NCBI GenBank assembly: GCA_035485575.1
Contig: DATHNW010000011.1
Coordinates: 1-64,000 of the forward strand
DNA length: 64,000 nucleotides
Origin: DASRHD01 sp035485575
GTDB taxonomy: Bacteria > Verrucomicrobiota > Verrucomicrobiia > Opitutales > Opitutaceae
Reading direction: 5' to 3'
The first letter of the stretch is position 1, and every line of letters begins with the position of its first letter. A model generated the notes under the pieces. The model had not been told where the DNA came from. It saw only the letters and a program-made list of their open reading frames with translations, and ran no database searches. The position numbers and the translations under genes were made by a program. Positions 37,053-45,794 of the stretch are shown here, one piece after another.

Positions 37053-37987
37053 GCGCCATCCCGCAGATTTCCATCGTCATCCCGGTTTTCAACGAGGAGC
37101 CCAACCTCCCGACCCTCTTCGCGCGACTTTACCCGGTGCTCGACGGCCTCGGCCGTGGCTACGAAGTGATCTTTACCAACGACGGCTCGCACGATCGCTC
37201 CTTCGAGCTGCTCAAGGCGCAATACGCCGCGCGGCCCGATGTCACGCGTGTCATCGATTTCAACGCCAACTACGGCCAGCACATGGCCATCATGGCCGCC
37301 TTTGAGCGCGTGCGCGGGGAGATCGTCGTCACGCTCGACGCCGATTTGCAGAATCCGCCCGAGGAAATCCCGAAGCTCCTCGCGTTGATCGACGCCGGCC
37401 ACGATTACGTCGGCGGCTTCCGCCTCAACCGGCAGGACAGTTTCTTCCGCACCTACGCCTCGAAAATCATCAATTTCGTGCGCAGTCGCATGACCAGCAT
37501 CGAGATGACCGACCAGGGCTGCATGCTGCGCGCCTACCGCCGCCCGATCATCGATGCCATCGTGCGCAGCGGCGCGATCAACACCTTCATTCCCGCGCTG
37601 GCCTACAGTTTTTCGGGCCACCCAGCCGAAGTTGGGGTGAAACATGAGGAGCGGCATGCCGGTGTGTCGAACTACTCCTTCTACAAGCTCATCCGCCTGA
37701 ACTTCGACCTTATCACCGGCTTCTCGCTCGCACCGCTGCAGTATTTCACGATGTTCGCGCTCGCCTGCTCGGCTGGCAGCCTGCTCCTCGTGCTCGTGCT
37801 GGCCTACCGCCGCCTCGTCCTCGGCGCGGAGGCCGAAGGCATTTTCACCCTCTTCGGCATCCTGTTTTTCCTGCTCAGCGTGGCCATGGTCGGCATCGGC
37901 CTCATCGGCGAATATGTCGGCCGCACCTATCAGGTCGTCCGCGCCCGCCAGCGGTATCACGTGAAGGAGACGCTGGAGACGAAGTGA
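37049..37987 (+). CDS. arnC: Undecaprenyl-phosphate Ara4FN transferase, ArnC-type
   Basis: The 312-residue GT2 glycosyltransferase has a cytosolic catalytic domain (VIPVFNEEPNL, FTNDGSHDRS, TLDADLQNPPEEIP with the DxD-type site) and two C-terminal membrane helices (about 235-255 and 268-292). It should transfer formylated Ara4N from UDP to undecaprenyl phosphate. The length matches E. coli ArnC. Its start overlaps the arnB stop, and the antisense fucosidase gene begins 17 bp beyond its end. Confidence 0.92.
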   Translation: MSAIPQISIVIPVFNEEPNLPTLFARLYPVLDGLGRGYEVIFTNDGSHDRSFELLKAQYAARPDVTRVIDFNANYGQHMAIMAAFERVRGEIVVTLDADLQNPPEEIPKLLALIDAGHDYVGGFRLNRQDSFFRTYASKIINFVRSRMTSIEMTDQGCMLRAYRRPIIDAIVRSGAINTFIPALAYSFSGHPAEVGVKHEERHAGVSNYSFYKLIRLNFDLITGFSLAPLQYFTMFALACSAGSLLLVLVLAYRRLVLGAEAEGIFTLFGILFFLLSVAMVGIGLIGEYVGRTYQVVRARQRYHVKETLETK

Positions 37988-38004
37988 ATGGCGGCCCGCG
38001 GGCC

Positions 38005-39393
38005 TTACTCGATTTGCAGCGGGCCTTTGACCGTCAGGACAATGGTCGAGGAAATCTTGTCCGGCGCGGTGGCGGGAACGGCAATCGTCACGCCTTGATC
38101 ATCGCGTGAAGCCGGCAGCGGCTGGCCACCGGCGAGCAGGGTCGCCGAAACGACCGCGTTGCGCAGGCCGGGCACGATCAGTTTGCCGTCCGCCGGCCAG
38201 TCGAACACGTGCAGGTAAAGCGTCATGCCGTCGCCACTGGTTTTTTTCGTGCAACGGCCCCAGTCCAGCTTTTTGAAGGGACTCGCGGTCGTGCCGTAAA
38301 TCGCGTCGCCGTTCACCTTGAGCCAGGCGCCGATTTCATGAAGGCGTCCGGCTGAGCCAGCCGGAATCACCCCTTCGCCGGTCGGGCCGACATTGAGCAG
38401 GAAGTTGCCGCCTTTGCTGGCGATATCGATCAAATGCCGGATGAGGGTCTCGGTCGGCTTCCAGTCCTCATCGCCCTTATAATAGCCCCAGTGCCGGTTG
38501 AGCGTCATGCAGGTTTCCCATGGATCGGAAAAGCCGGACTCCGGAATCTTCTGCTCGGCCACGCGGTAGTCGCCGAAGCGGTTGCCGACGCGCTGGTTGA
38601 TGATGCAGTCCGGCTGGAGTCGGTGGATGAGGCCGGCCAGCTCGAGGCTTTCATCCTTCGGAATCTCCTCGGGCGTGTCGAACCACAGGACGGCGATGGG
38701 ACCGTACTGCGTCAGGAGCTCCTGCACCTGCGGTTTGACCTTTCGCTCGAAATATTTGCGAAAATCCTTTTTGGCCTCGTCGGGATAATCCCACGTGTTG
38801 CTGCGATAGCCGTTGCGCGTGGGCACGTCGGGATCCTGCCAGTCGCGGCCGAGCGAGTAGTACACGCCGAATTTGAGGCCCTGCCGCCGGCAGGCCTCGG
38901 CCAGTTCCTTGACGGGGTCGCGCTTGAAGGGCGTGCGGGCGACGATATTGTAATCGCTCGACGGGCTGTTGAACATGGCGAAGCCGTCGTGATGCTTGGC
39001 CGTGATGATCACATATTTCATGCCGGCGTCCTTCGCGATGCGCACCCATTCGCCGGCGTCGAATTTTGCCGGATTGAAGTCGTCCGCGATCTTCGCGTAT
39101 TCGGCGAGCGGGATTTTCAGGTGCTGCATCATGTGCTCGCTGATACCGTCCTGGCCCTTCCAATGACAGCCGTCCTGGGCATAGAGACCCCAATGGATGA
39201 ACAGGCCGAAGCGTGCCTCGCTCCACCATTCGAGCCGCTGGGCCACGCGTTCCGGGGGATCGAGCTTGATCAGCGACTCCTCGGAATGGGCATCGCCGGG
39301 ATCGACCGCGGCCATGCCGGAAACAGCCGCCGCCAGCGCCAATGCAGCCACCCAGGCTTTGGGCCAAAACCGGCTGCTGCGCACGGGATGCAT
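38005..39393 (-). CDS. Secreted alpha-L-fucosidase, GH29
   Basis: The 462-residue protein (ATG at 39393, starting a signal peptide ending near MAA; the longer frame upstream is not used) is a GH29 retaining alpha-L-fucosidase. Key segments are RFGLFIHWGLY (61-71), the KHHDGF substrate-binding motif (133-138), and LWFDTP with the probable nucleophile Asp239. A C-terminal beta-sandwich follows. It should remove terminal L-fucose from glycans in the periplasm or outside the cell. It is inserted against the direction of the arn genes and splits them into two transcription units. Confidence 0.93.
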   Translation of the reverse strand: MHPVRSSRFWPKAWVAALALAAAVSGMAAVDPGDAHSEESLIKLDPPERVAQRLEWWSEARFGLFIHWGLYAQDGCHWKGQDGISEHMMQHLKIPLAEYAKIADDFNPAKFDAGEWVRIAKDAGMKYVIITAKHHDGFAMFNSPSSDYNIVARTPFKRDPVKELAEACRRQGLKFGVYYSLGRDWQDPDVPTRNGYRSNTWDYPDEAKKDFRKYFERKVKPQVQELLTQYGPIAVLWFDTPEEIPKDESLELAGLIHRLQPDCIINQRVGNRFGDYRVAEQKIPESGFSDPWETCMTLNRHWGYYKGDEDWKPTETLIRHLIDIASKGGNFLLNVGPTGEGVIPAGSAGRLHEIGAWLKVNGDAIYGTTASPFKKLDWGRCTKKTSGDGMTLYLHVFDWPADGKLIVPGLRNAVVSATLLAGGQPLPASRDDQGVTIAVPATAPDKISSTIVLTVKGPLQIE

Positions 39394-39545
39394 GAACGAA
39401 AGCCCCTGTGCGGCCCCGCCATGAATTGAGAGGGAACAAGGTCTTTGGTCCATGGACCGGGGATCAAGACAGTTGAGTCCGCGGCAAAACAAACATTTTC
39501 GGCGCTCGCATTTTTTGGGATAATCCCAACTCATTCAGCCAGACG

Positions 39546-40442
39546 ATGTCCCAGCCCCGCATCCTCATTTTTGCGTATAGCGAGGTCGGCTACGAGTGCC
39601 TCGATTTGCTGCTGACGCGCGGCGACAGCATCGTCGCGCTTATCACGCACGAGGACAATCCGCACGAAAAGATCTGGTTCAAGACGCCTGCGGTGGCGGC
39701 GCGCGAAAAGGGCCTGCCGATTTTCACACCGGAGAAGGTCAACACCCCCGAGTGGATTGAGCGCATCACGGCGTTGCAGCCCGACCTCATCCTGTCGGTG
39801 TATTACCGCCACATGATCAGCTCGAAGATCCTCGCGCTGCCGCGGCTCGGGGCCTTCAATATGCACGGCTCGCTGCTGCCGAAATACCGCGGCCGCGCGC
39901 CCATCAACTGGGCGGTGCTCCATGGCGAGCCGCGCATCGGCATGACGCTCCATCGCATGGTCAAGCAGGCGGATGCCGGCGCGATCGTGGACCAGGAAGG
40001 CGTGGACATCGGGCCGCGTGACACGGCCGAGCAGGCTTTCCGAAAGGTTCTGCCCTGCGCCCGCCGCGTGCTCGCGCGGCAGATCGACGCGCTCCTTGCC
40101 GGTACGGCTCGGGAGACGCCGCAGGACCCTGCGCAGGCCACTTACTTCAGCGGGCGCACCCCGGAGGACGGGCGCATCCATTGGGAGCATACCTCGGCGC
40201 AGATTTTTAATCTCATCCGTGCTGTGACCGATCCCTATCCGGGCGCGTTTGCTGACATCGGCGAGGCGCGGCTCATGGTGTGGTGGGCCGAGACCGACTC
40301 ATCGGCGTTGCGCGGCCGGCCGGGCGAGATTTTGTCGCTGGCGCCGTTTGTAGTGGCGACGGGTGATGGTGCGCTTGAGCTTACGCGCACCGAGTGGCGT
40401 GGCGAGCCGGCGGCGGAGCTGAAGGTCGGGCAGGTGCTCTGA
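39546..40442 (+). CDS. arnA: UDP-Ara4N formyltransferase (ArnA N-terminal half as a separate protein)
   Basis: The 298-residue protein corresponds to the first half of bifunctional ArnA. Catalytic Asn105, His107 and Asp143 are present in FNMHGSLLPKYRGRAPINW and VKQADAGAIV, and DPYPGAF is also shared. It formylates UDP-Ara4N with 10-formyltetrahydrofolate. In enterobacteria this activity is fused to the dehydrogenase; here it is split, with 70 bp before the partner gene. Confidence 0.92.
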   Translation: MSQPRILIFAYSEVGYECLDLLLTRGDSIVALITHEDNPHEKIWFKTPAVAAREKGLPIFTPEKVNTPEWIERITALQPDLILSVYYRHMISSKILALPRLGAFNMHGSLLPKYRGRAPINWAVLHGEPRIGMTLHRMVKQADAGAIVDQEGVDIGPRDTAEQAFRKVLPCARRVLARQIDALLAGTARETPQDPAQATYFSGRTPEDGRIHWEHTSAQIFNLIRAVTDPYPGAFADIGEARLMVWWAETDSSALRGRPGEILSLAPFVVATGDGALELTRTEWRGEPAAELKVGQVL

Positions 40443-40512
40443 GGGGCCATTCTCGCCAGAGATTCTTTCGTGTCTTTTTTGCGATTCGTGCTTTAACCTC
40501 CGATTTCAATCC

Positions 40513-41550
40513 ATGCCTATCAAAGTCCTCATCCTCGGTGCCAACGGTTTCATCGGCAGCTCGCTCACGCATGCCATCCTCAAGCAGAAAGACTGGGAGG
40601 TCTTCGGCATGGACGTGGGTGACCACAAGCTCGGCAACTGCCTGGGCAATCCGCGGTTCAAATTCGTCGAGGGCGACGTCACCATTTCGCGCGAGTGGAT
40701 CGAGTACCACGTGAAGAAATGCGACGCGGTGCTGCCGCTCGTGGCCATCGCGAACCCGGCGCAGTACGTGAAGGACCCGCTGCGCGTGTTCGAGCTCGAT
40801 TTCGAGGCCAACCTCGACGTCGTGCGCAAATGCGCGAAATACAAAAAGCGCATCATCTTCCCCTCGACGTCGGAGGTCTACGGCATGTGCCCCGACGCCG
40901 AGCTCGACGAGGCGGCAAGCTCCATGGTCTACGGCCCGATCGAGAAGCAGCGCTGGATCTACGCGTGCTCGAAGCAGCTCCTCGACCGCGTCATCTACGC
41001 CTATGGCGTGCGCGACGGCGTGGACTACACGCTATTCCGGCCGTTCAACTGGATCGGGCCGAAGCTCGACAACGTCTTCGAGCCGAAGGAGGGCAGCTCG
41101 CGCCTCTTCACGCAGTTCATCTCGAATGTCATCTTTAAAAAGCCGATCCAGCTCGTCGATGGCGGCAAGCAGGGCCGCTCGTTCACCTTCATCGACGACG
41201 GCGTGGACGCACTCCTGCGCATCATCGAGAACAAGGACGGCCGCGCCTCGCGCCAGATTTTCAACATCGGCAATCCGGCCAACAACGTGAGCGTGGCCCA
41301 GCTCGCGAAGCTGATCATCGCCGAGTTCAAAAACTATCCCGAATATCGCGAGCATGTTGCCGCGGCGAAAGTCGTCGTTGTGCCGTCCGGGAAATATTTC
41401 GGCAAATACTACCAGGACATCCAGAAGCGCGTGCCCTCGATCGCCAACATCAAGAAGCAGCTTGGCTGGAAGCCGCGGGTGGATCTCAAGACCGCGATTC
41501 GGCTCACGCTCGACTATCACCTGGCGCACAAGGACTACGCGCTCGAATAA
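40513..41550 (+). CDS. arnA: UDP-glucuronate decarboxylating dehydrogenase (ArnA C-terminal half as a separate protein)
   Basis: The 345-residue SDR-type enzyme corresponds to the second half of ArnA, making UDP-4-keto-pentose from UDP-glucuronate. It has the NAD-binding LGANGFIG (8-15), FPSTSEVYGM with Thr119/Ser120/Glu121, the catalytic pair Tyr150/Lys154 (YACSK), and Arg306, equivalent to the decarboxylation Arg of ArnA. LFRPFNWIGPKLDN and the GKYYQDIQKR block distinguish it from ordinary epimerases. It is followed 9 bp later by arnD. Confidence 0.93.
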   Translation: MPIKVLILGANGFIGSSLTHAILKQKDWEVFGMDVGDHKLGNCLGNPRFKFVEGDVTISREWIEYHVKKCDAVLPLVAIANPAQYVKDPLRVFELDFEANLDVVRKCAKYKKRIIFPSTSEVYGMCPDAELDEAASSMVYGPIEKQRWIYACSKQLLDRVIYAYGVRDGVDYTLFRPFNWIGPKLDNVFEPKEGSSRLFTQFISNVIFKKPIQLVDGGKQGRSFTFIDDGVDALLRIIENKDGRASRQIFNIGNPANNVSVAQLAKLIIAEFKNYPEYREHVAAAKVVVVPSGKYFGKYYQDIQKRVPSIANIKKQLGWKPRVDLKTAIRLTLDYHLAHKDYALE

Positions 41551-41559
41551 GCTTGCGCC

Positions 41560-42462
41560 ATGCCCCTCCGACTCGCGCTGAAAGTCGATGTCGACACCGA
41601 CCGCGGCACGCGGGAGGGCGTGCCCAACCTGGTGGCCGACTGCCAGGAGTTCGAGGCGCCAGCCTGCTTTCTGTTTTCGCTCGGGCCGGACCAGACGGGC
41701 CGGGCGATCACCCGGGTCTTGCGGCCCGGATTTTTCAAGAAGGTCAGCCGCACGAGCGTCGTGCAGCTTTACGGCATCCGCACGCTGCTCAACGGCACGC
41801 TGCTGCCCGCGCCGCATATCGGCCGCCGCAATGCCGGCGTGATGCGCACGGTGCGGGACGCCGGCTTCGAGGTCGGCATCCACTGCTACAACCATTACCG
41901 CTGGCAGGATTACATGCAGAAAATGCCGATTGAAAAAGTGCGGGCTGAATTTATCGCCGCGCGGGCCGAGTTCCTCCGCATCTTCAGCGGCGAGGCGCAG
42001 ACTGCCGGCGCGGCCGGCTGGCAGAGCAATGCGCACAGCCGCGAGGTCTACGACGAGGCGGGGCTGCTCTACGCGAGCGATACGCGCGGTGCGTCCCCGT
42101 TTTTTCCGCGCATCGCCGGGAAGGTTTTCCGCACACTTGAAATCCCGAGCACGCTGCCGACCTTCGACGAACTGCTCGGCCGGCCGGAGTATCCCGAAAA
42201 CAAAATCGTGCCGCATTATCTGTCGCTGCTGCGCGCCGACGGGCCCAACGTCTTCACCCTGCATGCCGAGGTCGAGGGCATGGGCAAGCGCGCGCTTTTT
42301 CGCGAATTGCTGGCGGCGTGCAAAAACGCCGGCGTCGAATTCATCCGGCTCGACGATCTGGCGCGCGAGCTGCTCGCAAACCGTGCGGCGATTCCGGTTT
42401 GCGACCAGGTGCTGGCGGAAATCGACGGCCGGAGCGGGCTCGTGGCGACCCAGGCGGCGTGA
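41560..42462 (+). CDS. arnD: Undecaprenyl-phosphate-Ara4FN deformylase
   Basis: The 300-residue polysaccharide-deacetylase-fold enzyme removes the formyl group from undecaprenyl-linked Ara4N. It matches ArnD throughout: LKVDVDTDRGTREGVPNL (catalytic/metal Asp residues 10-12), FLFSLGPDQTGRAI, FEVGIHCYNHYRWQ and the late TLHAEVEGM. It is last in the arn group and convergent with the LPS-export permease gene. No arnE/arnF flippase genes follow. Confidence 0.93.
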   Translation: MPLRLALKVDVDTDRGTREGVPNLVADCQEFEAPACFLFSLGPDQTGRAITRVLRPGFFKKVSRTSVVQLYGIRTLLNGTLLPAPHIGRRNAGVMRTVRDAGFEVGIHCYNHYRWQDYMQKMPIEKVRAEFIAARAEFLRIFSGEAQTAGAAGWQSNAHSREVYDEAGLLYASDTRGASPFFPRIAGKVFRTLEIPSTLPTFDELLGRPEYPENKIVPHYLSLLRADGPNVFTLHAEVEGMGKRALFRELLAACKNAGVEFIRLDDLARELLANRAAIPVCDQVLAEIDGRSGLVATQAA

Positions 42463-42468
42463 GTGTCA

Positions 42469-43611
42469 TCACCGCCGGTCGAGGCGCCAGAACAGCCATG
42501 TGCCGAGCGTGAGAAAAATCAGATTGGGCGCCCAGAGCAGGAGATCGGGGCGGTATTCGGGATGGCGGTCGATCCAGCCGATCATCACGGTGAGAAAATA
42601 ATAGCCGAGCACGAGGAGCACGGCCACGCCGAGATTGGCGGATGTTTCGCGGCGCGAGACCTTGATGCCGAGCGGCACACCGAGGAGGGCGAATGACAGC
42701 ACGGCGAGGGCGGTGTTGGCCTTATCGCTAAGCACCATCTGCACTTTCATGAGATCGCGGGCGTGATCCCTCGCTTCTGCCGGGGGAACCTGCAGCGCGG
42801 CCAGCCGGGCATGCTCGGCCCGCAGTTCGTTGAAAGTCAGCCACTGCGCCTTCCGGCGGAAGGCGTGATCGCGGTTGAAAACCTTGTCGAGCGGGAAGGA
42901 GAGCGGCAAAACCCCGAAGGAACCATCCACCATTTTTGAGAAATCCTCGGGATGGGCTTCGTTTCGCGACTCGCCTTGCGCCTGCAACAGCCGGACTTCG
43001 AGCGTATTTTTCTCCTCATCATAGGAAACGTTCCCCGACGGCGCGCGGACGAAAAGGGTTGTGCGCTTCTGGCTGTCGAACTTCCAGAGCCAGATGTCCT
43101 GCAGCAGGTCGCCCTGCTTGCTGTCGACGTAGATCACTGTGTTGGGAAAATTGCGCACAAACGTCCGGGGCACGATCAGGCCCAAAGCGTTCGTGCGCAG
43201 TGCGTCCGCCAGCTCCTGCTCATACCGGACGCGGCCATGTGGCATGGCCTCATAATTGACGTAAAGGCCGGCCGCGACGCCAAGTGCCGCCAGAATAAAG
43301 ATCGGCCGCGCGATCCGGGGCAGGCTCAGGCCGGCGGCCCGCATGGCCGTGATTTCGCTGTCGGCCGAAAGCCGGCCGAGGGTGAGCAGGACGCCCGTGA
43401 GGATGCCTGGAGCCAGCACAAAAGGCATCGTGGCGGGCAGGAGGAGCAGCAGGAGCTTGGCCACCATGCTCCAGGCGATTTGTCCCGCGAGGACATAACC
43501 GAGCATGTCGCGCAGGGCGCTGACCAGGATGAATACGAAGGAGAGCATTCCCACCGCGGCGGCGCAGGTGAACAGCACGCTTTTGAAGATGTAACGATCG
43601 AGGAGGGTCAC
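42469..43611 (-). CDS. lptF: LptF/LptG-type LPS export permease
   Basis: The 380-residue protein has the YjgP/YjgQ architecture: three N-terminal membrane helices with the coupling-loop segment TLGRLSADSEITAMRAAGLS, a periplasmic beta-jellyroll (about 120-260), and three C-terminal helices. It is part of the inner-membrane LPS extractor with LptB. LptF and LptG are hard to tell apart; the N-terminal part is slightly more LptF-like. No partner permease is in the window. Confidence 0.88.
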   Translation of the reverse strand: MTLLDRYIFKSVLFTCAAAVGMLSFVFILVSALRDMLGYVLAGQIAWSMVAKLLLLLLPATMPFVLAPGILTGVLLTLGRLSADSEITAMRAAGLSLPRIARPIFILAALGVAAGLYVNYEAMPHGRVRYEQELADALRTNALGLIVPRTFVRNFPNTVIYVDSKQGDLLQDIWLWKFDSQKRTTLFVRAPSGNVSYDEEKNTLEVRLLQAQGESRNEAHPEDFSKMVDGSFGVLPLSFPLDKVFNRDHAFRRKAQWLTFNELRAEHARLAALQVPPAEARDHARDLMKVQMVLSDKANTALAVLSFALLGVPLGIKVSRRETSANLGVAVLLVLGYYFLTVMIGWIDRHPEYRPDLLLWAPNLIFLTLGTWLFWRLDRR

Positions 43612-43683
43612 AGGGACGCACTTCTATCTCGCAGGTGAAAGGCGTGCTGACAATGCGGTTTGTCGGACGACTGGCAGGCCCGC

Positions 43684-44778
43684 TCAGAACAGGCTTAGCT
43701 GCACGCCGCCCGGCCGGCGGAAGTGCGCGGTCGAAAGTTCGGGGCGCTGGCGATTGAGGCCGGCACGGCGCGAGGCGACTTCAAAGAGGCTGGCGATCTG
43801 GTCGGCGAAAATCCCATCGCCGCTGAATCGCTGACCCCACGTGCTGGCATTAAGCCCGCCGCCGCGCAACGAGCGCAGGCGGCTGAGGACGCGATCCTTT
43901 TTCGTCGGGGCGTGCGTGTCGAGCCAGTTGAGAAACACATCCTTCACGGCGTAGGGCAGACGGAGGATCGTGTAGCCGGCGCGGGTGGCGCCGGCTGCGG
44001 CTGCAGCCGCGAGGATGGCAGGCATCTCGTGGTCGGTGAGGCCGGGAATGATGGGCGCGACATTGACGCCCACCGGCACGCCAGCCTCGGCCAGCAGTCG
44101 GATCGCGCACAGGCGGTGCTCGGGCCGCGCGGCGCGGGGTTCGAGCTTTCCCGCCAGCTCCGCGTCGAGCGTGGTGACCGTGAGCGTGACGGTCGCGCAT
44201 GACCAGCGCGCGAGTTCGGCCAGGAGATCAAGGTCGCGTGTGATGAGAAAGTTTTTGGTGATGAGCCCGACCGGATTGCGAAACTCCAGCAACACCTCGA
44301 GGCATTGGCGGGTGAGGCGGAAATGGCGCTCGGCCGGCTGGTAACAGTCGGTGACGCCGCTGCTGACGACGAGTTGCGGGGTCCACCTGGGCGAGGTGAG
44401 TTCGCGGCGCAGCAGTTCGGGGGCGCGGAGCTTGACGAGGATTTTGGTCTCGAATTCGAGGCCGCTGCTCCAGCCGAGGTAATCATGGTAGGGCCGCGCG
44501 TAACAATAGGCACACCCGTGTTCGCAACCGCGATAGGGATTCAGGCCGACAGCGAACGGGATGTCGGGGCTGTCGTTATGGGTGAGAATCGACTCGGTGG
44601 CATCGAAGAAGAATTGCGTGCGCGGATGCGGCTGCTCTTCCGGCGGTGCATCGGGGTCGGGTTCGAGGTGGAGGCGCTCGAAACGGTTGGGCGGGTTGAT
44701 CCCGGTACCGCGGCCGGGCGGAGGTTTCGGCGCCGCGGGAATGGAGGAAAGAGGCGAAGTGGCGGGCCGGGGCGGCAT
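43684..44778 (-). CDS. PA0069-family radical SAM protein
   Basis: The 364-residue protein contains the 4Fe-4S motif Cys85-x3-Cys89-x2-Cys92 (GCEHGCAYCYARP) and segments typical of the PA0069/SplB-like group: GRGTGINPPNRFE at the N-terminus and GLNPYRGCEHGC, VSSGVTDCYQPAE and LTRQCLEVLLEF. A Pro-rich N-terminal tail precedes the domain. The reaction is unknown for the family; some annotations relate it to spore photoproduct lyase. It is divergent from the TPR gene. Confidence 0.9.
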   Translation of the reverse strand: MPPRPATSPLSSIPAAPKPPPGRGTGINPPNRFERLHLEPDPDAPPEEQPHPRTQFFFDATESILTHNDSPDIPFAVGLNPYRGCEHGCAYCYARPYHDYLGWSSGLEFETKILVKLRAPELLRRELTSPRWTPQLVVSSGVTDCYQPAERHFRLTRQCLEVLLEFRNPVGLITKNFLITRDLDLLAELARWSCATVTLTVTTLDAELAGKLEPRAARPEHRLCAIRLLAEAGVPVGVNVAPIIPGLTDHEMPAILAAAAAAGATRAGYTILRLPYAVKDVFLNWLDTHAPTKKDRVLSRLRSLRGGGLNASTWGQRFSGDGIFADQIASLFEVASRRAGLNRQRPELSTAHFRRPGGVQLSLF

Positions 44779-44928
44779 GCACGCACCTTAATAAAAAACG
44801 TGAACCCGCCAGCGCATTTTGCTTGGTTGAGCGCAAGTCAGCCGGCCAGGCCTGCTTGCGCGTAACAAAACAGATGAATTTTTCCGTGAACGTTTGCGCG
44901 CCACGCCGGTCGCATTTCAACTGCCACC

Positions 44929-45777
44929 GTGAAATTTTTCCGCTTCCTTCCCCTTTTTCTGGCCTTTGCGGCCGTGCTGCATGCCGCCGACACCGAAACG
45001 CTGCCCGAAAACAAGCTCAAGGAGCTGGTGGCGCGCGAGCAGGAGCTTTTCGCCGATGCGGCCAAAAACCATGAATCGCCTGATTTTGATCAGGAAAATT
45101 TCAAGTCCCAGCTCCAGCAGCTGGCCAACGCCTATGAGGTGCTGCTGCGCGCCAGCCCGAATTTCACCGCGGCACATGTCGCTTATGGCCAGATGCTGTG
45201 GAAAATCGACATGCGCAAGGAGGCGGTCGCCGAGCTCATCAGGGCCAACGAACTCGACAAGGACATCCCGCTCGTAAAAAACCTGCTCGGTGACTACCTG
45301 GCCGAGGAGGGCCGGCTGCTCGAAGCGCTGCCGTATTTCATGGCGGCGATCAAACTCGATCCCAAGGAGCCGCTCTATCACTACAACCTCGGCATGCTGC
45401 TCCACTCGGCGCGCGATGATTTTCTCAAAACCGGCGACTGGACGCGCGCCGCGCTCGACCATTCGATGATCGAGGCCTTCCGCCGCGCGGCGGAACTCGC
45501 GCCCGACCGCACCGAATTCGCCTACCGCTATGCCGAGGCCTTCAACGAAATCGAAGTCCCGGACTGGGACGCCGCGCTGGCCGCCTGGCGTTCGCTCGAG
45601 CCGAAGGTCAAGCCCGGCGCCGAGCTGGCATTGGTCCATTTGCAGGAAGCGAACGTCCTGTTGAAGCAAAACAAGCCGGATGGCGCCCGCGCACTGCTCA
45701 ACGCGGTCACCGAACCGTCGCTCGCCGCGGAAAAGGAAAAGTTGGTTGCCCAGCTGCCGCCAAAAGCGGAGAAGTAG
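44929..45777 (+). CDS. Secreted TPR-like protein
   Basis: The 282-residue protein has a signal peptide (cleavage after HAA, about residue 20) and helical repeats of TPR type: YEVLLRASPNFTAAHVAYGQMLW, EAVAELIRANELDKDIPLVKNLLGDYL, LEALPYFMAAIKLDPKEPLYHYNLGMLL, and a last repeat near 215-260. It is a periplasmic scaffolding candidate. It is followed 17 bp later by the rhomboid-like gene and then prmB, probably one operon. Confidence 0.85.
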   Translation: MKFFRFLPLFLAFAAVLHAADTETLPENKLKELVAREQELFADAAKNHESPDFDQENFKSQLQQLANAYEVLLRASPNFTAAHVAYGQMLWKIDMRKEAVAELIRANELDKDIPLVKNLLGDYLAEEGRLLEALPYFMAAIKLDPKEPLYHYNLGMLLHSARDDFLKTGDWTRAALDHSMIEAFRRAAELAPDRTEFAYRYAEAFNEIEVPDWDAALAAWRSLEPKVKPGAELALVHLQEANVLLKQNKPDGARALLNAVTEPSLAAEKEKLVAQLPPKAEK

Positions 45778-45794
45778 GCTTTTCCGCCGCTCCC

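Noticed and set aside
37993..38004. GGCCCGCGGGCC palindrome as a terminator between arnC and the fucosidase gene
   Set aside because: It has no loop-forming spacer and no U-tract; in a 65% GC sequence such a 12-bp palindrome is weak evidence.
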